A DNA stretch of 63,012 nt from Chitinophagaceae bacterium (GTDB taxonomy: Bacteria; Bacteroidota; Bacteroidia; Chitinophagales; Chitinophagaceae). A program made the position numbers and the translations under genes. The stretch spans positions 1-63,012 of the forward strand of contig JAHEZD010000019.1 in assembly GCA_023251255.1 (NCBI GenBank), given 5' to 3'. Below the pieces are notes generated by a model. That model searched no databases. It had not been told where the DNA came from and worked only from the letters and a program-made list of their open reading frames with translations. Of the stretch, positions 38,033 through 47,424 are shown piece by piece. Numbering within the stretch: position 1 is the first letter of the stretch; every line of letters begins with the position of its first letter.

Positions 38033-38053
38033 AAAATGAACAATGTTCATTTT
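38033..38053. promoter_or_regulatory. TetR operator 1
   Basis: A perfect 21-bp palindrome, AAAATGAACA-A-TGTTCATTTT, ends 22 bp before the ATG at 38076 and overlaps the earlier ATG at 38043. It suggests autorepression by the TetR protein and argues for the later start. Confidence 0.8.
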
Positions 38054-38075
38054 CTTTGCACTACAATATAAAACA

Positions 38076-38690
38076 ATGAGCACCGCAGAACGAAAGGCAA
38101 GGGAAAAGGAAGAATTGAAAGCCCTGATACTAAAAGCATCAATGAAGTTGTTTGTTGAAAAGGGTATTTCGCAAACAACTATCCGGAATATAGCGGACGC
38201 AATTGATTACAGTATTGGCACTGTTTACATTTATTTTAGGGATAAGAATGCGATACTATATGCCCTGCATACGGAATGTTTCAGTGAGTTGGGTGGCCAG
38301 TTCAGGGTGTTGTACAATGTAAAAGACCCGATGGAACGCCTGAAAGCCATGGGAAAAGTGTATATCCAGTTCGCAATGGAAAACCCTGATAAATATGACC
38401 TGATGTTTAACCTAAAGGAACCGATGGAGTTCCTCAATGAGATCCAGGCAAAAGAATGGGATGAGGGTGCAGCAACCTTTGATGTATTGAGAACAACAGT
38501 CCAGGAATGCATCAAGGCTGGCCATTTCAAAGGACATAACCTGGAACCGTTATCATATTTGATATGGAGCTGTGTGCATGGCATGTGCAGTCTTGAGATA
38601 CGGGCAAGAACAAAAGGCGTTCTTTTAAAGAACCCGGATACCATTGTTTCTGATGCTTATAGCGAATATTTAAAATTGATCGATAAATAA
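38076..38690 (+). CDS. TetR/AcrR family repressor of the adjacent RND efflux operon
   Basis: The product is 204 aa from ATG 38076; the ATG at 38043 lies inside the operator and is less likely. The N-terminus has the TetR helix-turn-helix: LILKASMKLFVEKGISQTTI followed by RNIADAIDYSIGTVYIYFRD. The C-terminal ligand domain is of the AcrR type (MENPDKYDLMFNLKEPMEF). A matching operator lies before this gene and another before the efflux operon 64 nt downstream. It should bind a hydrophobic compound and release both promoters. The regulator and pump genes run in the same direction, so they could also be one transcript. Confidence 0.9.
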   Translation: MSTAERKAREKEELKALILKASMKLFVEKGISQTTIRNIADAIDYSIGTVYIYFRDKNAILYALHTECFSELGGQFRVLYNVKDPMERLKAMGKVYIQFAMENPDKYDLMFNLKEPMEFLNEIQAKEWDEGAATFDVLRTTVQECIKAGHFKGHNLEPLSYLIWSCVHGMCSLEIRARTKGVLLKNPDTIVSDAYSEYLKLIDK

Positions 38691-38708
38691 TAATTTTTTT
38701 GTCCATTG

Positions 38709-38723
38709 GTGAACATTGTTCAC
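38709..38723. promoter_or_regulatory. TetR operator 2
   Basis: A perfect 15-bp palindrome, GTGAACA-T-TGTTCAC, shares the core TGAACA-W-TGTTCA with operator 1. A half site (ATGTTCA) follows at about 38733. It lies 31 bp before the efflux operon's first ATG. Confidence 0.8.
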
Positions 38724-38754
38724 TTTAAATATCATGTTCAAATAAACATTTAAA

Positions 38755-40092
38755 ATGAAAAAGATACTCATCGTTCTGTTACTGTTTCCTGTTGTTGAGA
38801 CTTATGCTCAAACCAGCCTGGATACCTATATCAAAACAGCATTAACTAATAATGAAACAGTTAAACAACAACAATTCCTGCTTACCAAAAGTTTGCATGC
38901 CCTAAAAGAAGCGAAATCACTATTCCTTCCCTCAGTTGGGTTTAATGGTACCTATACCCTTGCAGGTGGCGGACGTACCGTGGATATTCCTGTGGGGGAT
39001 TTAATGAACCCGGTTTATAAAACACTTAACCAACTAACAGGCACCAACAATTTCCCGCAAATACAAAATCAAAGTGTACTGCTTAACCCCAATAATTTTT
39101 ATGATGCCAAAATAAGAACAACGTACCCGATACTGAATGCAGAGATTGAATACAACCGGAAAATAAAAACACAACAATATGGCCTGCAGCAAATAGAGAT
39201 AAACCTGTATAAAAGGGAATTGGTAAAGGAAGTAAAAACTGCCTATTATAAATATTTACAGGCTTGTGAAGCTGTAGCTGTTTACAGAACAGCCTTGGTT
39301 CTTGTAAACGAAAACCTAAGGGTAAATACTTCGTTGTTCAATAACCAAAAAGTAAACCGGACCGCAGTAATAAGAAGCGATAATGAAGTGAGCAAATACA
39401 ATGCATTGCTTGAATCTTCAATACAAACACAGAATAATGCGAAGGCATATTTCAACTTCTTGTTGAACACTGGTTTGAACACAGCCATAGTAAAAGACAG
39501 CATTACCACCATTCCTGTTGATTTGTTTTTAACTGATACTGTTGTTGCCGGGAGGGAGGAACTTGAAAAGCTGAAGGAGGCTGTAGCCATCAATCAAAAT
39601 ATAACAGCACTCGCTAAATCGTACAAGCGTCCAAAACTGAATTCGTTTGTTGATCTTGGCTCACAGGCTTTTGATTTTAAAGTGAACAATAAGTCCGTCT
39701 ACTATTTTGCCGGTCTATCGCTGGAGTGGAACATTTTTTCCGGCAATAAAAACAAGTACAAAATTCGCCAGGCTGAAACGGATGGGCAGGTACTGCAATC
39801 ACAAACAAGTTATGTGGAGCAGCAACTAAAACTGCAACTAACCATTTCCACCAATTCATTTAGGGCTGCACTTGCTGAATATAATGCAGCAAGGTCCCAG
39901 GTAGCATCTTCCCAAAAATATTACAATGATATGTTCCGCCTGTATAAAGAAGGTCAGGCACTTTTTATAGAACTGTTGGACGCACAGAATCAACTCGTAA
40001 CCGCAAAACTTCAACTGAACATTTCCCTCTTTGATACCTGGATTAAAGCAGCAGACATTGAAAGGGCAAACGCAGGATATAATCTTAAATAA
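38755..40092 (+). CDS. TolC family outer-membrane efflux protein
   Basis: The protein is 445 aa with signal peptide MKKILIVLLLFPVVETYAQ. It has the two-fold repeat of TolC channels: long helices (LTNNETVKQQQFLLTKSLHA, LVKEVKTAYYKYLQA) and paired strands, with the second repeat around VYYFAGLSLEWNIFSGNKNK and ELLDAQNQLVTAKLQLNISL. It is the first gene of the three-part pump; the adaptor gene starts 20 nt after its stop. It should form the outer-membrane exit duct. Confidence 0.92.
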   Translation: MKKILIVLLLFPVVETYAQTSLDTYIKTALTNNETVKQQQFLLTKSLHALKEAKSLFLPSVGFNGTYTLAGGGRTVDIPVGDLMNPVYKTLNQLTGTNNFPQIQNQSVLLNPNNFYDAKIRTTYPILNAEIEYNRKIKTQQYGLQQIEINLYKRELVKEVKTAYYKYLQACEAVAVYRTALVLVNENLRVNTSLFNNQKVNRTAVIRSDNEVSKYNALLESSIQTQNNAKAYFNFLLNTGLNTAIVKDSITTIPVDLFLTDTVVAGREELEKLKEAVAINQNITALAKSYKRPKLNSFVDLGSQAFDFKVNNKSVYYFAGLSLEWNIFSGNKNKYKIRQAETDGQVLQSQTSYVEQQLKLQLTISTNSFRAALAEYNAARSQVASSQKYYNDMFRLYKEGQALFIELLDAQNQLVTAKLQLNISLFDTWIKAADIERANAGYNLK

Positions 40093-40112
40093 TAAAAAAC
40101 AAAATACATTTT

Positions 40113-41171
40113 ATGGCACAAAAGATAATAAGCCACCTCGCCTTTTTAATGGCCACAACGATAGTTGCATCCTGCGGCGAAAAGAAGCATACTGAAAATG
40201 GCAATGGTTTTTCACCAGAAACCATTGCCGTAAAAACAGCCCCGGTTAAATCCGGTGATGCATCTGGTGTGATAACTGCCACGGGCCTCATTACAACAGC
40301 CAATGAAGCACGTTATGCTTTTAAAATTGGCGGGGTGGTAGAAAGGATTTATGTAAGCGAGGGGCAGTTTTTCAAAAAAGGGCAACTGTTGGCCACACTT
40401 AAGCTCACGGAAATAGATGCACAGTTGTCACAGGCCTCACTTGCTTATCAAAAGGCAAAGAGGGATTATACAAGGGCCGACAATCTTTACAAGGACAGTG
40501 TGGCCACTTTGGAGCAATTGCAGAATGCACAGACAGGTGTTGATATCGCAGGCAAGACGGTGGATGCAGTTGCTTTCAATAAAAAGTTTGCTTACATCTA
40601 TGCAGAAGCAGATGGCTTTGTAACAAAGAAGATTTCAAACGAGGGTGAAATGGTTGGTCCGGGTTCACCGGTGTTCGCCATCAATGAAACTTCTGGCAGC
40701 AACGACTGGACGTTGAAATTAGGTGTGACCGACAAGGAGTGGGCTGCTATCGCCATTGGAAAACAGGCTGCAGTAACAGTGGATGCCTTCCCTGGCAAAA
40801 CATTCAGTGCAACGGTTTTCAGGAAATCCCAGGCAGCAGACCCCAACAGTGGTTCTTTCCAGGTAGAATTGAAGCTGGTTATGGATGGCAACAAACCAGC
40901 AATAGGAATGTTTGCTAAAGCTACTATCAACACTGAAGCGGTAATGCATCTTGCTACCATACCCTATGACGCCCTGATTGAAGCTGACGGGAATTCAGCT
41001 TTTGTTTTTATACCTGACGGCGGTACAAAAGTGAAACGCATCCCGGTTGCAATTGAAAGGTTTGATAACGGGAAAGTGTATATCAAATCTGGCCTGGAAA
41101 ATATTAATGAAGTAATAATATCCAACAGTGCATTCCTGAACGACCAATCAACCATCACCATCATTAAATAA
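40113..41171 (+). CDS. RND efflux periplasmic adaptor (HlyD/AcrA type) lipoprotein
   Basis: The protein is 352 aa. The signal MAQKIISHLAFLMATTIVAS ends at C21, a lipobox, so it is probably a lipoprotein on the inner membrane. GVVERIYVSEGQFFKKGQLL is the lipoyl half-motif, followed by a hairpin of helices (LSQASLAYQKAKRDYTRADN), the second lipoyl half (AYIYAEADGFVTKKISNEGE) and beta-barrel and membrane-proximal domains. It sits between the TolC and RND genes, 5 nt before the latter. Confidence 0.92.
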   Translation: MAQKIISHLAFLMATTIVASCGEKKHTENGNGFSPETIAVKTAPVKSGDASGVITATGLITTANEARYAFKIGGVVERIYVSEGQFFKKGQLLATLKLTEIDAQLSQASLAYQKAKRDYTRADNLYKDSVATLEQLQNAQTGVDIAGKTVDAVAFNKKFAYIYAEADGFVTKKISNEGEMVGPGSPVFAINETSGSNDWTLKLGVTDKEWAAIAIGKQAAVTVDAFPGKTFSATVFRKSQAADPNSGSFQVELKLVMDGNKPAIGMFAKATINTEAVMHLATIPYDALIEADGNSAFVFIPDGGTKVKRIPVAIERFDNGKVYIKSGLENINEVIISNSAFLNDQSTITIIK

Positions 41172-41176
41172 CCTGT

Positions 41177-44100
41177 ATGAAGCTCACTAATTTTTCTGTA
41201 AAGAACTACCAGTTTACCCTGGTGATGTTTATGATGATTGCAGTGGTAGGTGCAGTAACACTGTTTACCATGCCAAGATCGGAAGATCCCACCATACATC
41301 CGCCGCAGTACCTTATCACAGTCATATATCCTGGCACCAGCCCCGATGACATGGAAGAACAGGTGGTAAAGCCTATTGAGAATAAGATATACCAGCTCGA
41401 GAATATTGAAAAACTGTTAACCACCATTGAGGATGGTGTCGCAGCAATTCAGGTTAAGTTCAAGTATGGGGTGGATATTGATAACAAGTACCAGGAAGTG
41501 GCCACAGCGGTCAATGCCTTAAAGAACAGTGGCCTGCCGAAAGACATTTACCTTATAAAAACAGAAAAAATAAACCCTTCTGATGTGAATGTTTTTGAAG
41601 TAGCGTTGGTGTCTAACAATGCTTCAACAAAGGTATTGCGTGATTATGCCGATAACCTTAAAACAAAACTTGAAAAGATTACCGACCTTAAAAATGTAGC
41701 GTATTCGGGAGCACCGGAGCAGGAGATACGTGTTGACGTGAAGGTGGACAAGCTTGCACAATGGGGAATTCCGTTAAACGTTGTGATTGGCAGCTTACAG
41801 AGTGAAGCTGCTGACATACCAGGCGGCAGCATTAATCTTGGCACCAAGTCCTTCAATGTGAAAACAAGTGGAAAGTTCCTGGATGCGGATGATGTAGCAA
41901 ACACTGTGGTATCAAATGCCAACGGAAAAATAATCTACCTGAAGGATGTTGCGGAAGTAGGTTATAAGAATGAGATTGAAAAACACCTGGTACGGATAAA
42001 CGGTAACCGATGTGTACTGGTACATGCCGGAATGAAAGAAAATATAAATATTGCTGCTGTTCAGGCAAAATACCTGCCCGTAATAGATGAGTTCAAAAAG
42101 ACCCTACCAGCTAATATTACAATGGTAAAACCCTTTGACCAGGCAGACATGGTATCGCACAGGTTGGGCCACCTGGGTATTGAATTCTTGACAGCTATAA
42201 TACTGGTGATTGTCACCTTGCTGCCCTTGGGTGCCAGGGCATCCCTTATCGTAATGATTTCCATTCCACTCTCACTCGGCCTGGGCTTGATTGCTTTGAA
42301 TGCCGCAGGCTTTTCTTTGAACCAGTTATCCATTGTTGGATTGGTGGTAGCACTTGGGCTTTTGGTGGATGACAGCATTGTGGTAGTGGAGAATATAGAA
42401 CGATGGTTGAGGGAAGGTGCTACAAAACGGGAGGCCGTATTGAAGGGTACCAAACAAATAGGCATAGCTGTGATTGGTTGTACCGCCACGTTGATTATTG
42501 CATTCCTTCCACTTGCATTCCTTCCTGATATCGCCGGTGAGTTTATTAAAAGCCTGCCCATGGCCATTATTACCAGTGTACTGGCATCAATGCTGGTAGC
42601 CTTGACCCTTGTACCGTTCCTGAGCAGCAGGTTTTTGAAAACGCATACCAAAGGACATGGCAATGTGCTATTGGTTTTTCTTCAGAAGGTGCTGAATAAG
42701 TCATATTCCCGGATAATGCCTGTTGCTATACGTTGGCCCAAAATAACGGTAGCGGTTTCATTGGTCTTAAGTGTTGGGGCTATTATGTTGATACCCAGAG
42801 TTGGGTTCAAGCTTTTTCCCGCATCCGAGAAACCAATGTTCCTGATAAATATCAAGATGCCACTGCAGGCGAACATCCCCGAAACTGACAGCGTAACCCG
42901 GTTGGTAGAAAGCGAACTTAAGACCCACAAGGAGATCACCTATTTTACTGCAAACGTAGGTAAGGGCAATCCCCAGATTTATTATAACATACGGCAGCAG
43001 GAAGATAAGGCCGACTTCGCCCAGGTCTTTGTTCAAATGGATGAGAATACAACACCAACGGAGAAGGTAGCCCTTATCGATAAGCTAAGGTCCAATTTCA
43101 AAAGTTTCCCCTTTGCAAAAATTGAAGTAAAGGATTTTGAGCAGGGGAGCCCCGTCGAAGCAAACATTGTGGTCAGGGTGTTTGGGGATGACCCGGCACA
43201 ACTACGCAAACTGTCTTTTCAGGTCGAGGATATACTGCGGAAACAAAAAGGTACCGTATATATCAATAATGAACTGAACACATACAAAACCGATATCAAA
43301 TTAAAAATAAACAAAGAGAAAGCAAGGACCTTGGGCGTATTGACAGCCGAAATTGACAGGACTGTTCGGATGGCTGCTGCTGGTTTGCCTGTAGGGGATT
43401 ACCTGGATGAAAAGGGCGACAGCAGGAACATACTCATTACCACGGCCTTTAACAAGTTTCCAAACCTGGATGCGTTCAGGAACCTGTATGTAAACAATAT
43501 GCAGGGAATGCCCGTTCCGCTTAACCAACTGGCTGAAATTACATTGGAGACTTCACCAACTGCTATCAATCATTTTAACAAGTCACGGTTTGCAAAAGTT
43601 ACTGCAATGACGGAAAAAAATGTACTGGCAAATAATGTTCTGAAAGAAGTGGTACCACAACTGGATAAACTTAAAATGCCAGCCGGATATTATTACAAGC
43701 TATCGGGAGAGGCAGAATCTGAAGGTGATACATTGGGTGGGAACTTTTTAACGGTGATTCTTTTCAGTACCTTTTTGTTTATCGCTGTCCTGTTGCTTCA
43801 ATTTAAAACATTCAAGGGGATAATCATTGTACTATCGGTCATTCCACTGGGCATTATTGGTGGCGTAATCATGCTGTTGATTACAGGTTTCCCTATGTCA
43901 CTTGTTACGATTATCGGTTTCATTGGGCTCTCGGGTATACAGGTCAAGAACTCTCTTTTGCTTGTAGACTTCACCAATCAGTTGAGGGCGGAGGGATATT
44001 CCATTGACGATGCAATCAGGAAGTCGGGTGAAACAAGGTTCCTGCCTGTGGTGCTGACCTCACTTACTGCTATTTGTGGATTGATACCTATAGCAATGAA

Positions 44101-44230
44101 CCCTAACCCCCAGATTGCACCATTGGCAATGGTGCTCATTGGCGGACTAATAAGTTCAACTATCCTCTCGAGAATTGTAACGCCGGTAATGTACAAGCTA
44201 ATCCCGCCAGCAATTGAATCAGGAGAATAG
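41177..44230 (+). CDS. RND efflux permease (AcrB/HAE-like)
   Basis: The protein is 1017 aa with the RND plan of twelve membrane helices and two large periplasmic loops. MKLTNFSVKNYQFTLVMFMM starts the first helix and SEDP follows. GLVVALGLLVDDSIVVVENI carries the paired Asp residues of helix 4 used for proton relay. The second half has FKGIIIVLSVIPLGIIGGV and RIVTPVMYKLIPP at the end. It is shorter than AcrB in the loops, as in many Bacteroidota pumps. Substrates are unknown; drugs, bile-like or hydrophobic compounds are usual. Confidence 0.93.
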   Translation: MKLTNFSVKNYQFTLVMFMMIAVVGAVTLFTMPRSEDPTIHPPQYLITVIYPGTSPDDMEEQVVKPIENKIYQLENIEKLLTTIEDGVAAIQVKFKYGVDIDNKYQEVATAVNALKNSGLPKDIYLIKTEKINPSDVNVFEVALVSNNASTKVLRDYADNLKTKLEKITDLKNVAYSGAPEQEIRVDVKVDKLAQWGIPLNVVIGSLQSEAADIPGGSINLGTKSFNVKTSGKFLDADDVANTVVSNANGKIIYLKDVAEVGYKNEIEKHLVRINGNRCVLVHAGMKENINIAAVQAKYLPVIDEFKKTLPANITMVKPFDQADMVSHRLGHLGIEFLTAIILVIVTLLPLGARASLIVMISIPLSLGLGLIALNAAGFSLNQLSIVGLVVALGLLVDDSIVVVENIERWLREGATKREAVLKGTKQIGIAVIGCTATLIIAFLPLAFLPDIAGEFIKSLPMAIITSVLASMLVALTLVPFLSSRFLKTHTKGHGNVLLVFLQKVLNKSYSRIMPVAIRWPKITVAVSLVLSVGAIMLIPRVGFKLFPASEKPMFLINIKMPLQANIPETDSVTRLVESELKTHKEITYFTANVGKGNPQIYYNIRQQEDKADFAQVFVQMDENTTPTEKVALIDKLRSNFKSFPFAKIEVKDFEQGSPVEANIVVRVFGDDPAQLRKLSFQVEDILRKQKGTVYINNELNTYKTDIKLKINKEKARTLGVLTAEIDRTVRMAAAGLPVGDYLDEKGDSRNILITTAFNKFPNLDAFRNLYVNNMQGMPVPLNQLAEITLETSPTAINHFNKSRFAKVTAMTEKNVLANNVLKEVVPQLDKLKMPAGYYYKLSGEAESEGDTLGGNFLTVILFSTFLFIAVLLLQFKTFKGIIIVLSVIPLGIIGGVIMLLITGFPMSLVTIIGFIGLSGIQVKNSLLLVDFTNQLRAEGYSIDDAIRKSGETRFLPVVLTSLTAICGLIPIAMNPNPQIAPLAMVLIGGLISSTILSRIVTPVMYKLIPPAIESGE

Positions 44231-44277
44231 GATTATACCAACATACAACAATTATACTAACATAAAACAAAAACAAA

Positions 44278-45054
44278 ATGAAAGAGTATGTATTGCTCAC
44301 CGGTGCATCATCCGGTATCGGTTACGAAATGGCAAATCAATTAGCAGCCAAAAAATTGAACCTGATATTGGTTGCCCGTACCGAAACTAAACTGCAGCAA
44401 ATGCAGGCAGAACTGGCAAATAAGTATGGCATCCTGGTCCAGTATTTTGTTGCCGACCTCTCTGATGTACATGCTGCAATAGGCCTTTACAAAGCGGTGC
44501 AGCAGGAAAATTATTTGGTAACTGCTTTGATAAATAATGCCGGGATAGGCAACTATGGCAATTTTACTGAAACACCATTGGAAGAAGAACTGAGCATGAT
44601 CCAATTAAATATTTCCAGTTTGGTAGTACTTACCAAGCTCTTTGCAAAAGATATGGTCAGCCGCAAATCTGGCAGGATTATGAACGTATCGTCATTGCTT
44701 GCATTTCTACCATTTCCATATTATTCCGTTTATTCTGCTACTAAAGCTTTTGTAATGGCATTTAGTGAAACACTTGCTGCCGAATTGGACGGCACTGGCA
44801 TCATCGTTACATCTCTTTACCCCGGCACGACTGATACTGGTTTTACTACAGATAAAATGCACTCAACAAATCATTATAAAAGCAGTAAGCCAATGCATCC
44901 AAAAATGGTAGCAGAGCAAGCTGTGAAACATCTTTTACATGGAAAAGGGAAAAAAGTGGTTGGCTTTCAAAACTGGTTCAACTCAAAACTTTCAAGTATT
45001 GTCCCTGATAATATTATGATGAAGATCAAAAAGAAATTAGCCAGTCAACAATAA
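44278..45054 (+). CDS. Short-chain dehydrogenase/reductase (SDR)
   Basis: The protein is 258 aa. The cofactor motif TGASSGIGYEMA (8-19), NNAGIGNYG, the catalytic serine in NVSSLLAF and Y-x3-K in YSVYSATKAF are all visible. It begins 47 nt after the RND gene on the same strand and is likely part of the same regulated unit. The substrate is unknown; an oxidation or reduction of the compound that the pump handles is possible. Confidence 0.9.
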   Translation: MKEYVLLTGASSGIGYEMANQLAAKKLNLILVARTETKLQQMQAELANKYGILVQYFVADLSDVHAAIGLYKAVQQENYLVTALINNAGIGNYGNFTETPLEEELSMIQLNISSLVVLTKLFAKDMVSRKSGRIMNVSSLLAFLPFPYYSVYSATKAFVMAFSETLAAELDGTGIIVTSLYPGTTDTGFTTDKMHSTNHYKSSKPMHPKMVAEQAVKHLLHGKGKKVVGFQNWFNSKLSSIVPDNIMMKIKKKLASQQ

Positions 45055-45104
45055 AGAACTAAGTTCTAAATGAAATATCTCACACAATCAAAACAACAAA
45101 TACA

Positions 45105-45668
45105 ATGAAAACAACAACTATTATGTCATTGCTATTTTCCTTTCGTTATTCACACAAAAAAGCAGTTCAATCAAGTTTACCTTATTCAGATAAAATTAAC
45201 TGGCCGGAAGGGTTTAAACCAGCAGAATCAGATTTTTTGATACACACCGAAATAGACATTAAAGCTTCGACCCAAGTAGTTTGGGATATTTTGATCAATG
45301 CTGCCAAATGGCCGGAATTGAATAAAAAAGCTGAAGGCATTAAGCTGCTGAATTCACCTGATGGTAAGCTTAATTCATCCAGTGTTTTTATCTGGCATCC
45401 GGCAGGTAAATTCACGTCAACTATAAAGGAATTCAAACCTCCTTATAACATAGCCTGGCTGGGGGAAACCGATAATAATAAAATGACCGTTTATGTTGCG
45501 TGGATGATTATCCCAACTGCAGAAGGCTGCAAGGTTATTTTAGAAGAATCGCAAAATGGACCCAAAACAAAACTGGAGAAAATTTTCGCACCTAATATGG
45601 TTCGTAAAGATTTTAAGAATTGGTTAATAAGGCTGAAAGAACAGTCGGAGAAACAATCAAATAATTAA
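45105..45668 (+). CDS. SRPBCC (START-like) family protein
   Basis: The protein is 187 aa. HTEIDIKASTQVVWDILINAAKWPELNKK is the opening helix-grip segment of the SRPBCC/polyketide cyclase-like fold, and the terminal helix is APNMVRKDFKNWLIRLKEQ. A hydrophobic pocket for a small ligand is the usual function. The first 30 residues are poorly conserved and a later start is possible. It follows the SDR gene by 50 nt. Confidence 0.8.
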   Translation: MKTTTIMSLLFSFRYSHKKAVQSSLPYSDKINWPEGFKPAESDFLIHTEIDIKASTQVVWDILINAAKWPELNKKAEGIKLLNSPDGKLNSSSVFIWHPAGKFTSTIKEFKPPYNIAWLGETDNNKMTVYVAWMIIPTAEGCKVILEESQNGPKTKLEKIFAPNMVRKDFKNWLIRLKEQSEKQSNN

Positions 45669-45776
45669 ATCACAGGCACTATCTCTCTTTGGGGTGGTTA
45701 TAGCCATAAACACAAATATACCTGGATTAACTTTTCTCATTGTTTGGATAAAATCATATCGGAAGCCTTATAAAAA

Positions 45777-46355
45777 ATGATGCAGGAGCTTGGAGATAAA
45801 ATAATTTCAAACGCCCATGTCCGTTTCCTTAACGGGGGCATCAGATGGCTGAACCTGGACTGCATTGCCCATGACTGCGGCATTTCCCGAAAAACGCTGA
45901 ACCAGTATTTCAAAAGGAACCAGCTTATCGATGCCGTCATTGAAAACCTGATAAAGGCCTACCACCAGTCCCTGCTGGCCATAAAAAGGAAACGGCTTGA
46001 ACCATTGAAGGAGTTGAGAATGATTTTAAGTTTCACCGAAAATTCAAGCCATGATTTCTCTGCCATTTTTTTAAGGGACCTCAGGAAACATTATCCTGGG
46101 AATTGGTCATAGATAGATGGTTTTATTGAAGGTTCACTTAAGAAACTATTCATGCAAAACCTGGTCAAGGGTGTTAAACAGGGCTTTTATAGAAAAACAA
46201 TTGATACGGTACTGCTGACAGAGATTTATTTTAGTACAGTGCTTATGTTGATTGAAAGAGGATATGGGCAATTGAATACAGAGTTGGGCGGTAAAAGCAT
46301 TGAGGAAATGAATAAAAATTTTTTTGCAGGGTTGACAAATTTTAATTTTAAATAA
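45777..46355 (+). pseudogene. TetR-like regulator broken by an in-frame TAG
   Basis: The first 111 codons begin MMQELGDKIISNAHVRFLNG and include a helix-turn-helix (IAHDCGISRKTLNQYFKRNQ). They end at TAG 46110-46112. The same frame carries on without a gap as IDGFIEGSLKKLFMQNLVKG up to a stop at 46353, giving the full C-terminal ligand domain. A single nonsense change therefore splits one gene of about 192 codons. It stands at the end of the efflux region and was probably a second regulator. Confidence 0.75.
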
Positions 46356-46410
46356 AACCAATATCGATGAAAATGCAACTGTATCCCATGCAGAAACTCC
46401 TAATCAGGCT

Positions 46411-46515
46411 TGGCAGTCTTCCCCCACAGATGGCAAATGCACTTGATTTTTTCATGCAACTGGACAACTGGGCCAGTAGGCCTCCCACTGATTATCCTAA
46501 AATTCACTACCTCTT
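46411..46515 (+). repeat. Intergenic repeat, copy B (with part moved to 46672-46700)
   Basis: The first 41 bases match copy A at 37843 exactly. The last part of copy A (TTTCTGCAAAAAAT...CTGATTG) is found again at about 46670-46697, so about 155 bp are inserted in copy B between CCTCTTT and TTTCTGC. Confidence 0.75.
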
Positions 46516-46598
46516 TGGCGGTTCATTAAAACTCCAACAGTGTTAAACATTTTTGCTGCCAACCTGACCTTGATGTTGAGTGGATTTGAGAAACGTTG

Positions 46599-46671
46599 AA
46601 AAATGTTAAGGAAAAAATGTTAAGTTTTTTTTGTTAAGTTTTTTTCTTAACATTTTTCTCTTAACATTTTT
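46599..46671. repeat. Long TTAACA hairpin
   Basis: Arms 46599-46624 and 46646-46671 pair over 26 positions with two mismatches. Each arm holds two AAAAATGTTAAG units; the 21-nt T-rich loop has one more GTTAAG. It sits inside the extra sequence of repeat copy B. Confidence 0.8.
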
Positions 46672-46869
46672 TCTGCAAAAAAATATCGCTGATTGTTGGC
46701 AGGGTGCCAATTTCCATCCATACAGGGTACAAAGTTGATCTCCTTACGGGGGAGAAGTTGGGTGCTGTTCATTGCCGTTGCCGTACGTAAACTGAAAAAA
46801 AAACCGTTTTGAAAAAGGCCGGCCGCCATTATTTTCAGTTTCCTCCTTTTGCAAGTGATACTTTTTGAC

Positions 46870-47021
46870 TGTCACCTTTTTTTGCAGGTTAACGGCGGAA
46901 CCTTTGGGAAGGAGTTCAACGAGCGGCATGTCACATATTTTTAGGTGACATCCATCATGTGACATGGCACTTGTCACGGATTCAATGTCACATGAAAATC
47001 TGTGACATCAAATCTGTGACA
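46870..47021. repeat. Cluster of TGTCAC/GTGACA boxes
   Basis: TGTCAC is at 46870, 46929, 46972 and 46986; GTGACA is at 46945, 46959, 47002 and 47016. Seven of the eight lie in 93 bp with 13-16 bp steps and mixed orientation. The 400 bp that follow (to 47424) hold no convincing gene. Confidence 0.75.
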
Positions 47022-47424
47022 TATTAACATTTGAAGGCTGTATCCCCCAATAAGAAGGTAAAAATGGGAAAAGGGGGTATTCAAAATGACGGTTGAACGG
47101 GCAGGGCCTTTAAACGACCGTTCGGCATTAAAAACAGGGTGCATTCACGAGACGATCACCATCACCTATATAATCCAGGAAGCCCTTAGCCAGTTCCTCA
47201 TTGGTGCGCTGGATTTCTGGTCGTTGGTGGCTGCTACGGCTGCAAAGAAGACGATTGAAAGGCTGCTCATATTTCTGGACAGCTTTTTTACTTTACATGT
47301 GAACAGAATGGGGCATCCATTTATACTGCTACACTGGGCCCGGTCTGGTACCTTTGCAACCTGCTTTGATAATCAAAGTTACATTTGAACAACTGCTTCT
47401 TGTAGAAAATAAAAACGCTAACCG

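Noticed and set aside
47086-47388. A 100-codon plus frame after the TGTCAC cluster
   Set aside because: No recognisable domain, mixed signal with an opposite-strand frame (EIQRTNEELAKGFLDYIGDG); at best a remnant of something lost.
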